64,000 nucleotides of DNA from Vicinamibacterales bacterium. GTDB taxonomy: Bacteria > Acidobacteriota > Vicinamibacteria > Vicinamibacterales > JAMQPK01. This document shows, in pieces, positions 18,670 through 28,576 of the stretch. The position numbers were made by a program, and so were the translations under genes. Every line of letters starts with the position of its first letter. The stretch's first letter is position 1. The notes below the pieces were generated by a model, which saw nothing but the letters and a program-made list of their open reading frames with translations, was not told the DNA's origin and did no database searches. The stretch covers positions 1 through 64,000 of the forward strand of contig JAMQPK010000099.1 of assembly GCA_023717525.1 (NCBI GenBank), read 5' to 3'.

Positions 18670-19544
18670 AGCCAGAAGACCAGCGCGACGATCGCAAAGG
18701 CAAGCAGCGCGGCCGTGAGGATACTTCGCAGCCGCCGCCCAGTCCGCCTGGGCGGCTCGAACGACATCTCGTCCTCTTCCGCCCGCGCATCGAGCGCCGC
18801 CGTGATGCTGCGAAGCTCGGCCGCAATGGTTGCGGCGCTCTGAGCGCGGCTCTCGACGTTCGCCGCGAGCATGCGAGCGACGAGCTGATCCAGCTCCGGC
18901 GGCACATTTGGATTCAACCCGCTCAATACGACGCCGCGTGCGCGCTGCCTGCCCGTGAGCATTTCGAACAGCACCGCACCAAGCGCATAGATGTCGCTGC
19001 GCGGATCCGGCGGCTGGCCCGTCAGCTCCTCGGGCGCTGTGTAGGGCGTCGGCGGACTGACACGCTGGGCCCCGCCTCCGGTGAATGCCGAAAGGCCAAA
19101 GTTCACGAACTTGGCTCGATCCTTCGGCGTGATCATGATCGTGTCTGGCCTGATGTCTCCGTGAACCACGTCGACGCCATGCGCATCCGCGAGCGCGTCG
19201 GCCAGGTTCGTCGCAAACTCGAGTGCACGACGTACGTTCAGCCCGCGTTCCTTCAGAATCTTCCCGAGTGGATCTCCCTGAACGAACTCGAAGACGAGGT
19301 ACCGCCTGTCGCCGTCCTCGCCGCTCTCGAAGAGCATGGCGATGTTCGGGTGAGACAGTGCAGCAAGCGGCTTCACAGTGTTCAGCAGGTCGGCGAGCCT
19401 GGCGGGATCGCCGGCGATCCAGGGAGGGAGCACTTTGACCGCAACCGTTCGACCCAGTCGCGTGTCGCGGGCGCGATAGACGTCGCCAAGCCCGCCGGTG
19501 CCGAGCTGATCGAGGATCTTGTAGTGGGCGATCGCCTCAGGCAT
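18636..19544 (-). CDS. Protein kinase-like membrane protein, likely pseudokinase
   Basis: LGTGGLGDVYRARDTRLGRTVAVKVL and YTAPEEL, but HGDIRPDTIMI in place of HRDxKxxN and NFG in place of DFG; C-terminal TM. Confidence 0.8.
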   Translation of the reverse strand: MPEAIAHYKILDQLGTGGLGDVYRARDTRLGRTVAVKVLPPWIAGDPARLADLLNTVKPLAALSHPNIAMLFESGEDGDRRYLVFEFVQGDPLGKILKERGLNVRRALEFATNLADALADAHGVDVVHGDIRPDTIMITPKDRAKFVNFGLSAFTGGGAQRVSPPTPYTAPEELTGQPPDPRSDIYALGAVLFEMLTGRQRARGVVLSGLNPNVPPELDQLVARMLAANVESRAQSAATIAAELRSITAALDARAEEDEMSFEPPRRTGRRLRSILTAALLAFAIVALVFWLWRTQPWRLLS

Positions 19545-19549
19545 GCAGC

Positions 19550-20275
19550 TTACTTGCGTGGCGGTTTCGAGGGGCGGATCTCGACGCGACTCGGCAGGCT
19601 GCGCTGATCGTGCGCCACGAGATCGACCACGACCTGAGCGACGTCTTCCGCCCGCAGCTTCCACTCGTTGGCCGGGTCCGCGTGCCCGACAAAATCGGTG
19701 TTCACCGACCCAGGCTTCACATAGCTGACCCGGATGCCGTCCTGCCGCACTTCCTGCATCAGCGCTTCGCTGAAGACGTCCAGCGCGGCCTTGGACGCGC
19801 AATATCCGGCACCACCAACAAACGGATTGGAGCCCGCGAGGCTGCTGATGTTGATGATCCAGCCGCCGCCGCGCCTGCGCAGATGCGGAATGGCGGCCTT
19901 GCAGCAGTTGAACACGCCCGTGACGTTGGTATCCATCACCCGTCGCCAGTCGTCGTGCGCCTGGCTCTCAACGCTACCGAACCAGCCGACGCCGGCGTTG
20001 TTGATGAGGATATCGACACCGCCCAGGCGCCGGACCATCTCATCGAAGACCGACTCCACGGCGAGATGGTCGCGAACGTCGGCGGCAAACGTGGATACGC
20101 TGGCGCCTCCAGCCGCATGCGACGACAGCACGCGCTCTGCCTCGGCGAGGTGGTTGGGATTCACGCCGGTGACGGCCACGTGAATGCCCTCACCGAGAAA
20201 CGCCGCAGCGATCGCCCGCCCGATGCCGCGAGATCCGCCCGTCACGATCGCTACCTGTCCAGCGAGGGTCGTCAT
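19550..20275 (-). CDS. Short-chain dehydrogenase/reductase
   Basis: VAIVTGGSRGIGRAIAAAF; NNAGVGWFG; YCASKAAL. Confidence 0.9.
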   Translation of the reverse strand: MTTLAGQVAIVTGGSRGIGRAIAAAFLGEGIHVAVTGVNPNHLAEAERVLSSHAAGGASVSTFAADVRDHLAVESVFDEMVRRLGGVDILINNAGVGWFGSVESQAHDDWRRVMDTNVTGVFNCCKAAIPHLRRRGGGWIINISSLAGSNPFVGGAGYCASKAALDVFSEALMQEVRQDGIRVSYVKPGSVNTDFVGHADPANEWKLRAEDVAQVVVDLVAHDQRSLPSRVEIRPSKPPRK

Positions 20276-20290
20276 GGGGTCATTCTATCG

Positions 20291-21142
20291 TTAGTGACTG
20301 GACAAGTAGCCGGGACGGGCGCGTACCGTCACGCTGCGTGCCTTGACACGCACGTCGAGACGATGCCAGCCGCCAGGCGTGACGCCTTCGGGCGAGTAAC
20401 TGATCAAGTACCGCTGCCGGAACTCGTCGAGGATCCCGCGGAATGTCGCGTTCAGATCTCGAGTCGATTCGATTTCAACCAGCCGTCCGCCTGTCGCTGC
20501 ACTCAGTTCGCGCGAAAAACTGGCGCGTCGAGTCCCCACGTCAACGCCGTACACCACCACGTCGCAGCGCTTCGCGGTCTCGAGGACGGCGTCCGCAGTC
20601 AACCAGCTGCGGGTGTCGACTCCATCGGTGAACACGATGAGCAGCGACCGGCCCACGTCGGATTCGCCAATCATCATGCCCGCGTAGGCCGCGTCCACCA
20701 GCGACGTCTGGCCAGAGGTCCCGGTTTCCTTCAGCGCCGCACGAATCCGATTGAAATCGGACGTCAACGGCGAGCCCTGCGACACAACATGGCTGAAGGT
20801 GAGCAGCGCTGCCTGATCGGTTTGTTTCAAGCCGTCGAGCAGTGTGCTGCCGGCCGTCTGAAGATGCCCGATCTGCTGGGCGTTCAGGCTCCCACTCACG
20901 TCGAGCGCCAGGACGACATTCAAGGGAATCTCTTCCAGGCTCGCCAAATCCACTTTTTGAGGCACGCCGTTATCGAGCACCTCGAAATCTCCTGGCGCGA
21001 GCCCGGATACGAGCCTGCCATTTTCAGTGACCAGGACGTCGACGCGAACGGCCTCGACCCGGCTTGAAAACGACGGCGCCTGTGCGACCACAGTGGTGCT
21101 CGCGGCCATCGTCAAGAACACACCAAGGAAATGGCGGCTCAT
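20291..21142 (-). CDS. VWFA-related domain protein
   Basis: VRVDVLVTENGRLVSGLAPGDFEVLDNGVPQ; LDVSGSLNAQQIGHL; FTDGVDTRSWL. Confidence 0.82.
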   Translation of the reverse strand: MSRHFLGVFLTMAASTTVVAQAPSFSSRVEAVRVDVLVTENGRLVSGLAPGDFEVLDNGVPQKVDLASLEEIPLNVVLALDVSGSLNAQQIGHLQTAGSTLLDGLKQTDQAALLTFSHVVSQGSPLTSDFNRIRAALKETGTSGQTSLVDAAYAGMMIGESDVGRSLLIVFTDGVDTRSWLTADAVLETAKRCDVVVYGVDVGTRRASFSRELSAATGGRLVEIESTRDLNATFRGILDEFRQRYLISYSPEGVTPGGWHRLDVRVKARSVTVRARPGYLSSH

Positions 21143-22380
21143 CGGACCTCTGTAAGCGCCAGGTCGCGCATCTGATCCAGGAGTCTCTCGGCATCATCAC
21201 GGTGGACCTCGTAGTAGTCCCACCACGGGTCCCACCGGTCGGAGGCATCTGGCGGAAGCGCAGTCACACTACGGAGAGCGCCCAGGGCGCCAGCGCGGTC
21301 GCCCGACTGACGAGCCAGTTGGCTGAGCGCAAGCCAGGGTGACTGTGCTCTCGGGTAGAGCTCGGCCGCGTTCTCGTAGTGGCGCTTCGCTTCGCCCGGC
21401 TTTCCGAGCGTCTGCTCTTCATAACCGAGGAATAGCTCCGCAAAGTAGAGGTCCGGCCCGTCGAGTCTGGCGTCGATCGCACGGCGGAGCTCGCTCGCCG
21501 CCTCCTCGTGGCGTCCAAGCTCGCCGAGGGTGTGCCCAAGCCGGATTCGCGCGCCTGCTGCGGCAGGCTCCAGCGCCAGCGTCTGCCGAAAGAAGCGCTC
21601 CGCGCGCTCCAGCTCCATCCGGCGGGAACCGACGTCCGGGTTTGCACGCGCCGATCGCAGATCCTCGACCGCAGCCTGTATCGTGTCGGACGAGAATTTC
21701 TGATGCAGGTATGCGCTATCCAGAAGAAAGTGCGAGCTGTTTGGAAACAACTGCCGCGCACGATCGAGGTGCACTCGCGATTCGGCGAGATGACCATCGC
21801 GGAGAAGGCACGAGGATGCTGCGCGATACCACAACAGCGCGCCCGCATCGGCGCCGGGGCTGGGGGTGATGCCATCGAGGAGGGCGCGTCCTATCTGCCA
21901 ATGAGCGCTCTCGTATCGCACACCGCTTCGGCGGCCATCGTCGACCATGAAGACGCTGGCGTCCTCGAAGAAGCCGCTCCTGCGGCTCGCATCATCGACA
22001 ACGAGGACGGCGATGTCGGCGTGCAGAACGGCGCCTTTCTTCAGCGTGTCATTGCCGTGAAAGACTTTCTCGATCTCGACGAGCGTGAATCGACGGTTGT
22101 ACAGCTGAATCGTTGGAAGAGGGCCGAGACTTCCCTCCCGGGCCCTCTGCAGAAATGTCGCAAGCTTTCTGATGTCTCCGGCCAGCACGACGAGCGCGAT
22201 GCGTGACCAGCGGCCGATCTCGGTGGCCGGAACGTCGGCTTCACCGGGCGTGTGCAGTTGTGCGACTTCCAGCCACCGAAGCATTCCGACGAGCGCGGGG
22301 TCGTCCGGCCTCGCGTTCTGAGCGAACGCAACCGTGGTGCAGGCGATAAGGCAGGCGATCAGCGCCCTCTGCCCTGACAT
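21139..22380 (-). CDS. TPR-repeat secreted protein
   Basis: Signal peptide; LGHTLGELGRHEEAASELRRAIDARLDGPDLYFAELFLGYEEQTLGKPGEAKRHYENAAELYP. Confidence 0.75.
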   Translation of the reverse strand: MSGQRALIACLIACTTVAFAQNARPDDPALVGMLRWLEVAQLHTPGEADVPATEIGRWSRIALVVLAGDIRKLATFLQRAREGSLGPLPTIQLYNRRFTLVEIEKVFHGNDTLKKGAVLHADIAVLVVDDASRRSGFFEDASVFMVDDGRRSGVRYESAHWQIGRALLDGITPSPGADAGALLWYRAASSCLLRDGHLAESRVHLDRARQLFPNSSHFLLDSAYLHQKFSSDTIQAAVEDLRSARANPDVGSRRMELERAERFFRQTLALEPAAAGARIRLGHTLGELGRHEEAASELRRAIDARLDGPDLYFAELFLGYEEQTLGKPGEAKRHYENAAELYPRAQSPWLALSQLARQSGDRAGALGALRSVTALPPDASDRWDPWWDYYEVHRDDAERLLDQMRDLALTEVR

Positions 22381-22384
22381 TGCA

Positions 22385-23296
22385 CTAGCCTCCGAAGTAC
22401 CCTTGGCGAGACCTCAGGCTATATTTCGGGAATTTGGGAACGGTCACCTTCAGCGGGTGCCAGCCGTTTCGCTGCACGCCAGTCGGGCTGTAGTGGAGCA
22501 CGTAGCTGACGCGGAAGTCCTCGAACACTTTCCTGAAAATATCGACGGCGTCGGCCGCGGCAAAAAACCCTGCGTCGTGAAGGTCGCCGCCGGTGCGCAA
22601 CGTGGCGTCGCGAAGCGCGTTCAGATCGCGATCGTGATACAGCGATCGCATGGGAAACGGGTTGTACTCGCCGGACGTTTCGTTCGTCAGCGCGACGTGC
22701 AGGACGGCTTCGGATCGGCTCGCCACGTCCCGCAAGGTTTCAGCATCGAGCACGCTCATCGTGTCCCACGCGTCGGTCATCGCGACGACCAGATGCCGGC
22801 GGTCGAGGTCGACTCTGGTGATAAGAGCGGCCGCTACGGCGTCGTAGGCCGACGTCATGCCACCGGCGCCGATGCTCTCGGGAATCGTCACCTCGCGCGA
22901 GGCCTTCATCGGCAGCAGCTCGTGAACATACGTATCAATCGTCATCAGGCGCAGCCGATCTTGCTCCCGCAGGAAACCGGCGATCCGCTTCGTGTCCTTT
23001 CTGAAACGCTCGAACTCTGCGCGCGCGCTGTTGCTGGTATCGACGACGAGCGTCACGTCAATCGGAATCGACTCGACGGCCACGTCTCCGACTCGCTGGA
23101 CGATGCCGGAATCCAACAATTGAAAGTCATCGGCGGTCAGCCCCGTGACCGGGCGGTTTCCGTCGCGCACCGAGACATTCACCGACACCGTGGTCGTCTC
23201 GGCACGAAAGGCGGGGCGTCCCTGCCGGGCGGGCGCCGGCGCAGACATCACGATGACCAGCGCACAGACCACAGCCAGCATCAATCTCGTATTCAT
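22385..23296 (-). CDS. VWFA-related domain protein (second copy)
   Basis: VSVNVSVRDGNRPVTGLTADDFQLLDSGIVQ; VDTSNSARAEFERF; MTDAWDTMSVL. Confidence 0.82.
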   Translation of the reverse strand: MNTRLMLAVVCALVIVMSAPAPARQGRPAFRAETTTVSVNVSVRDGNRPVTGLTADDFQLLDSGIVQRVGDVAVESIPIDVTLVVDTSNSARAEFERFRKDTKRIAGFLREQDRLRLMTIDTYVHELLPMKASREVTIPESIGAGGMTSAYDAVAAALITRVDLDRRHLVVAMTDAWDTMSVLDAETLRDVASRSEAVLHVALTNETSGEYNPFPMRSLYHDRDLNALRDATLRTGGDLHDAGFFAAADAVDIFRKVFEDFRVSYVLHYSPTGVQRNGWHPLKVTVPKFPKYSLRSRQGYFGG

Positions 23297-23297
23297 G

Positions 23298-24494
23298 TCA
23301 TTCGCGATAGGCTTCGCGCAATTCGGCGAGCCGCTGCGGCCAGAATCGAAAGTCGCCCGCCTGATAATCCTTCCATGGATCAACGACGAGTGCCGTCGAA
23401 AACAGATTCCCGACGAGCTCAATCGCTTCATCTCGCGAGTCGGACAGAAACAGCAGCGACGCAAGAGCGATGGCCGCCGATTGCGCGCGCGGGACGGCCG
23501 CAAGGGCGGCGCGATACGCGTCCTCTGCCATCTGGACATTGCCAGTCGCCTCGGCTGCCCTTCCTCTCAGGTACTGGGCGAGGTAAGTCAGCGTCGCATC
23601 TCCACTTGATTGGGGCGTGTGGTCCAGCGCTTCCAAGGCGAGATCCTGGCGCCCCAGTCGAAGGTATGTGTTCGCGAGATGAATGGCGGCTTCACTCCCG
23701 ACAGACGGGCGTGGCACCAGGTCCTTCCATTGCTCCGTCAAATCCCAGAGCCACATACTGCGGCGCGCGGCGTAAAGCACGGGCTGGTGCGTGCGGCTGG
23801 AAACCGACAGCATCTGCTTGGCCGTCGCTCGATCGAAGACTTCGACCGGCGTCGGTTCCCCCGCCATGAACGGTCGCAGGAGGGCCTGCTGACCCTGCTC
23901 AAACGAGGATACCCGCGGATGTTTGGGATCCGAACCCAGCGTGCGAACTTCGTCCACCGTCGCGCGTGCAAGCCGCAGACGATCGTCGTCTGGAAAGCGA
24001 AACGCGCTGTGACGAAGGTGATCCATCTCTCTTGGGCCCCGCCTCGTCTGTGTGAAATCGTGCGCGAGAAGATCTGGATCGTGTGCACCCTGGGCCAGGG
24101 CGAGCGCCGCGAGATGCCACGCGCGCTCGACAGGTCTCGGCAGGCCGCCTGCTCGCAGCAACACGCACGCCCACTCGATGAAATTCCGCGCCTCCTGCCA
24201 CTGAGGCAGTCCGGCACGCGCCGTCTCGATGGCGAAACCGGCCACGATGAGACGCCGGCGAGGCATCTCCTGCGGCCCCGCCGACCGGATCCAGGGGACG
24301 GCGATCTTGTCGAGCTGGTTGAGCGCCGATCGGTAGTCGGTGATCCCGGTCAGCGCCTCCGCTGCGCCAGCGTAGTCGCCGCCGGCGTAACGTTCGAGCA
24401 GCTCGGACATCCGCCGATCCGGCTGGGCGGCCAGCGGCTCCACCGGCAGGCAGAACCCCAGCAGAAGCCAGAGGAAACGACATCGCTGGGGCAA
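23298..24494 (-). CDS. TPR-like secreted protein (second copy)
   Basis: Signal peptide; repeat-rich C-terminus AEATGNVQMAEDAYRAALAAVPRAQSAAIALASLLFLSDSRDEAIEL. Confidence 0.7.
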   Translation of the reverse strand: MPQRCRFLWLLLGFCLPVEPLAAQPDRRMSELLERYAGGDYAGAAEALTGITDYRSALNQLDKIAVPWIRSAGPQEMPRRRLIVAGFAIETARAGLPQWQEARNFIEWACVLLRAGGLPRPVERAWHLAALALAQGAHDPDLLAHDFTQTRRGPREMDHLRHSAFRFPDDDRLRLARATVDEVRTLGSDPKHPRVSSFEQGQQALLRPFMAGEPTPVEVFDRATAKQMLSVSSRTHQPVLYAARRSMWLWDLTEQWKDLVPRPSVGSEAAIHLANTYLRLGRQDLALEALDHTPQSSGDATLTYLAQYLRGRAAEATGNVQMAEDAYRAALAAVPRAQSAAIALASLLFLSDSRDEAIELVGNLFSTALVVDPWKDYQAGDFRFWPQRLAELREAYRE

Positions 24495-24524
24495 GGGGCT
24501 ACGATAGCAATAAAATGACCGCGA

Positions 24525-25376
24525 ATGTCACGGGTGGCAATCTTTGGCGCGGGCGAGATAGGCGGAGCGGCCGCCCGCGTTCTCGCGGCCCGCGCACGAA
24601 TCGACACGGTGCAGCTCATCGACGAGAGCCCGGGCATAGCCGCGGGCAAGGCGTTGGATCTGCGTCAGGCTTCCCCGATTGTCGGCTCCGACACGAGAAT
24701 CGAGGGCTCCGACGACTTTTCTGCAGCGGGCGGCGCAACGGTGATTATCGTGGCCGATCCGGCGGGAACTCCTGGAGCGGAATGGGCTGGAGATGCAGGC
24801 CTGGCGCTGCTTCGCAGGATCAGCGAGTGGGGACACCTCCAGCATTCCGTTTTGATCTGCGCCGGCGCAGGCCAACGGGCGCTGATGCAGCTTGCTCTCG
24901 ATGAGCTGCACTTCCCGCGGCGGCATGTGATCGGATCGGCGCCCGAGGCCCTCGCCGCAATGGCGCGCGCGCTCGTGGCCATTGAGGCGAACGTGTCGGC
25001 TGTTCAAGTCGCCCTGACGGTTATGGGCCGGCCACCCGACCGAATGGTGATACCTTGGACTGAGGGCTCTATCGGCGGCAACTCCATCGCGTCTATCCTG
25101 TCGGCCGCTCAGCTTCATCGCGTCGAGACGCGACTGCATGGACTCTGGCCGCCCGGGGCTGGCGCGCTGGGCACTGCAGCAGCGATGGTCGCTGAAGCCG
25201 TCGCCACCGGGTCGCGGCGGCTGTTCAGCGCATTCGTTTCTCTCGATCGCGATAATGGCACGCGGGCCCCGGTCTGCGCGTGGCCTGTTTCACTCGGCCC
25301 GAGCGGCCTCGAGCGCGTAGCTGCGCCGTCGCTGACAGGCCGTGACCGCGTTGTCATGGATGAGGTTCTGGAATGA
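24525..25376 (+). CDS. Malate/lactate dehydrogenase-like protein, degenerate active site
   Basis: VAIFGAGEIGGAAARVLAARARIDTVQLIDES nucleotide-binding start; catalytic motifs not conserved. Confidence 0.75.
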   Translation: MSRVAIFGAGEIGGAAARVLAARARIDTVQLIDESPGIAAGKALDLRQASPIVGSDTRIEGSDDFSAAGGATVIIVADPAGTPGAEWAGDAGLALLRRISEWGHLQHSVLICAGAGQRALMQLALDELHFPRRHVIGSAPEALAAMARALVAIEANVSAVQVALTVMGRPPDRMVIPWTEGSIGGNSIASILSAAQLHRVETRLHGLWPPGAGALGTAAAMVAEAVATGSRRLFSAFVSLDRDNGTRAPVCAWPVSLGPSGLERVAAPSLTGRDRVVMDEVLE

Positions 25377-27211
25377 GGCGTCTGCTTGCGGTCTTCCTTT
25401 CGACGGCGTTCGCGATTCAGCTGCACGGCGACGTGCGGCGAATCGATCCGCTCGCCTACATTCAGCACGTCAAGTTTCTCGCGTCCGACGAGCTCGAAGG
25501 ACGCGGCGATGGCGCCCCTGGGATGGAAAAGGCGGCGGACTACATCGAGAAGAGCTTCCGCGCCAGCGGCCTCGAGCCGGCCGGCGACGCCGGCACGTTT
25601 TTCCAGACGTTTCAAATCGTCACCGGTGTCTCGCTCGACCCTGGCAACACGCTGTCACTGATGCTCGGCGGCTCTACCGTGTCGTTCGAGATCGGCCGCG
25701 ATTACCGAATCGTCTCCACATCCTCCGAGCCCTCGACGTCGATACCGCTGCCGTTCGTCTTTGCGGGCTATGGCATCACGGCGCCCGCGCAGCACTACGA
25801 CGATTACGCGGACATCGATGCGAGAGGCAAGGCTGTGCTTGTTTTCACGCACGAACCTCAGGAGGACGACCCCCGTAGTGCCTTCGAGGGGCAAACCAAC
25901 ACCGCCCATTCGACGATCCTCCGCAAGGTCGAAGCCGCGCGCTCGCATGGCGCGTCAGCCGTCCTGCTGATCGACGACATGAATCATCGCGTGCAGCCTG
26001 ATCAGTACCGCCGGTGGATGCGCGACCCCCAAGCCGAGGAGTATGGCGTCCCCGTGTTCCACGTCTCGCGCGATCGCGTGCAGCAGGCGCTCGGTACCTC
26101 ACTGAATCTGGCAGCCGTGTCGCGCGAGATTGATCGTGACTTTGCGGCAAAATCCCGGATCCTGCGCGACACATCGCTGACCGCCGTCGATCGAACCCAG
26201 AAAGTCAGGAAGCCGGTACGAAATGTCGTCGGCATCCTGAGAGGGAGCGATGCAGCGCGTAGTGCCGAGGTTGTGGTCGTGGGCGCTCACTACGACCATC
26301 TGGGTCGAAGCGCGCGATTCTCGATGGCGCCCGAAAGCACCGGACAGATTCATCACGGCGCCGACGACAACGCGTCGGGAACCGCCGCGATTCTCGAAAT
26401 GGCGAAAGCCGCTGTCGAGTCGCGGTCTGACATCCGCCGCTCGATCGTCTTCATCACCTTTGCCGGCGAAGAGCTCGGGCTGCTGGGATCGTCCCACTAC
26501 GTCAGTCATCCCGCGGTTCCGCTCGAGCAGACTGCGGCCATGATCAACCTCGATATGGTGGGCCGCTCCGGCGGGCGGATCCTCGTCGACGGATTCGCCA
26601 ACGCGCCCGCGCTCGAGGACGACCTGAAGGCGGCTCAGAACACGCAGACCGGCCGCGGCATCAAGCTCGCTGCACTGCATGGGAGCGCCGGCGCCGGCGC
26701 GAGCGATGACGCGACATTCCTCGCCAGAAAAATCCCGGCCATCAATTTCTTCTCCGGCTTCCATTCCGATTACCACCGTCCGAGCGACACGTGGGACAAG
26801 ATCGACGCAGCCGGAGGCGCGGCAGTGGCGGATCTCGCCCTTGCGCTCGCCCGGCAGATTGCGAACCGGCCTCAGCGGCCGGAATTCGTGGAGACCGTTC
26901 AGGAGCAACACAGTTCCGGCAGCGCAGGAGCACCCGCTTCCGGCTACGGCCCCTACTTCGGATCCGTACCGGATTTCGCTAACGAAGGACAAGGCGTGAA
27001 GTTCTCCGATGTGCGCGCCGGCAGTCCCGCCGCCAAGGCGGGATTCAAAGCCGGGGATGTGATGACATCGTTCGGCGGTGCTCCAATCAAAACGCTCTAC
27101 GACTTCACCTTCGCGCTGCGCGACAAGAAGCCTGGTGACAAGGTCGCCGTGACGGTGTTGCGCGATGGCAAACCCATCACGGCAACGGTGGAGTTGACGA
27201 ACAGACCGTAG
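25373..27211 (+). CDS. M28 family metallopeptidase with C-terminal PDZ domain
   Basis: VVGAHYDHLGRSARF; HHGADDNASGTAAILEMA; FAGEELGLLGS; PDZ-like ...VRAGSPAAKAGFKAGDVMTSFGGAPI. Confidence 0.88.
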   Translation: MRRLLAVFLSTAFAIQLHGDVRRIDPLAYIQHVKFLASDELEGRGDGAPGMEKAADYIEKSFRASGLEPAGDAGTFFQTFQIVTGVSLDPGNTLSLMLGGSTVSFEIGRDYRIVSTSSEPSTSIPLPFVFAGYGITAPAQHYDDYADIDARGKAVLVFTHEPQEDDPRSAFEGQTNTAHSTILRKVEAARSHGASAVLLIDDMNHRVQPDQYRRWMRDPQAEEYGVPVFHVSRDRVQQALGTSLNLAAVSREIDRDFAAKSRILRDTSLTAVDRTQKVRKPVRNVVGILRGSDAARSAEVVVVGAHYDHLGRSARFSMAPESTGQIHHGADDNASGTAAILEMAKAAVESRSDIRRSIVFITFAGEELGLLGSSHYVSHPAVPLEQTAAMINLDMVGRSGGRILVDGFANAPALEDDLKAAQNTQTGRGIKLAALHGSAGAGASDDATFLARKIPAINFFSGFHSDYHRPSDTWDKIDAAGGAAVADLALALARQIANRPQRPEFVETVQEQHSSGSAGAPASGYGPYFGSVPDFANEGQGVKFSDVRAGSPAAKAGFKAGDVMTSFGGAPIKTLYDFTFALRDKKPGDKVAVTVLRDGKPITATVELTNRP

Positions 27212-27234
27212 CAGCCGGGTTCCTTGCGCACTAG

Positions 27235-27822
27235 TTAGTGGAGCGACAGACCTCCCGAAAAATCCGAGAGGTGCTCGCGCAGCATCAGCCGTCCGCGATG
27301 CAGCCGAGACTTCAGCGTCTGCTCTTTCACATGAAGAATGGCGCTTGCCTCTTCGGTGCTCAGCCCCTGCACGTCTCGCAGCAGCACTGGCGCGCGATAG
27401 AGGATCGGCATGTCCTTCAGCGCGTGGACCAGCGTCTTCCGCATCTCGGATCGCAGCACCGCCTCGTCGGCGAGCGGCGACCAGTCGACGACTTCCCGCT
27501 TCACGGGCTGCAGACCCTCGTCGTCCAGTGCCTTCTCCGGCGCGTTTGGCAGATTCTGCCTGAACTCGCGCAGCCGCGACATTGCCGCGTTGAACGTGAT
27601 CCGGTAGATCCACGACGAGAGCGCCGCGTCGCCGCGGAAGGCGTCGATCTTCTGATACACCTTCAACAGCACATCCTGTGCAACCTCTTCTGCATCTTCA
27701 CGATTCTTAAGATAGCGGAACGCGAGCTGATAAATTTTGGAGCCATACGACTCCGATAAGTCCGCCACGGCCGATTGGTCGTGGGCCTTCAACCGATCGA
27801 CGAGATCCCTAGTGTTGGTCAT
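27235..27822 (-). CDS. RNA polymerase sigma factor, RpoE/ECF type
   Basis: YLKNREDAEEVAQDVLLKVYQKIDAFRGDAALSSWIYRITFNAAMSRLR; LLRDVQGLSTEEASAILHVKEQTLKSRLHRGR. Confidence 0.92.
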   Translation of the reverse strand: MTNTRDLVDRLKAHDQSAVADLSESYGSKIYQLAFRYLKNREDAEEVAQDVLLKVYQKIDAFRGDAALSSWIYRITFNAAMSRLREFRQNLPNAPEKALDDEGLQPVKREVVDWSPLADEAVLRSEMRKTLVHALKDMPILYRAPVLLRDVQGLSTEEASAILHVKEQTLKSRLHRGRLMLREHLSDFSGGLSLH

Positions 27823-27850
27823 GCCTACTAGAACACCGGCAGGGCCGGTT

Positions 27851-28576
27851 TTATTCCCCGAGCAGGATTCTGATGATGAAAACGGGGGCAGCGACGCCAA
27901 AAGCGAGGAAAATCGCCAGGAAAAAGACGGCTCTCGGGCGGCCGAAATTCAGCGTCCAGCCGATGCCGCTGCGCAGGGGAACGAACATAGCGGGATCCTG
28001 GGGGTTGAAATAGAGACCGCGCAGCCGCCAGTGCGCGTCACTTGTCGGCCGCGTCACCACCTTCGGATGGCGGGTGTACGCGGATGCCCTGATGCCGACC
28101 ACGATCGACAGGACGATCGCGACAATCAGGCTCTGGTCGTAAATGTTGCCCATACCGCAACAGCCTCGCTGCCACATGATGAAGAGCCGCGTCGCGCCCA
28201 GTGCCTGCACGCTGACCCAGATCGCCGCGAGCAAGCTGATCGCTTCCGCCGTTGCTAGCATCCGTTCGCGATCCTGCCGGCTGACTTCGTCTTCGACGGC
28301 CTGTCGCGCGCGCTGCGTGCGGTACAACAGCAGGGTGCCAATCGCGCCGAACACCAACGCCAGCGTGAGCTGGATCCAGACCGGTATGAACACCACGGTC
28401 AGCGTTGGCGGAAGCCAGCGATCGGCGATGCCATCCGAATCGAAATGGACTGCCAGAAAACGCGGCAGGAGCGGACCTCGCCCGAGGATGAAACCAATCG
28501 TCCAGAAGGTCGACGCGATGGTCGTCGCGACCCCGACCAGTGTGGGCACCGTAGGGCGGTAGATTCTCGTCGTCAT
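27851..28576 (-). CDS. Multi-pass membrane protein, DUF1648-like
   Basis: Several TM segments; LAVHFDSDGIADRW resembles the SdpI/DUF1648 start. Confidence 0.6.
   Translation of the reverse strand: MTTRIYRPTVPTLVGVATTIASTFWTIGFILGRGPLLPRFLAVHFDSDGIADRWLPPTLTVVFIPVWIQLTLALVFGAIGTLLLYRTQRARQAVEDEVSRQDRERMLATAEAISLLAAIWVSVQALGATRLFIMWQRGCCGMGNIYDQSLIVAIVLSIVVGIRASAYTRHPKVVTRPTSDAHWRLRGLYFNPQDPAMFVPLRSGIGWTLNFGRPRAVFFLAIFLAFGVAAPVFIIRILLGE

Noticed and set aside
19610-21067. 485-aa plus-strand ORF
   Set aside because: Antisense of the SDR and VWFA genes.
22334-23869. 511-aa plus-strand ORF
   Set aside because: Antisense to two well-supported minus-strand genes (VWFA and TPR); composition typical of shadow frames.
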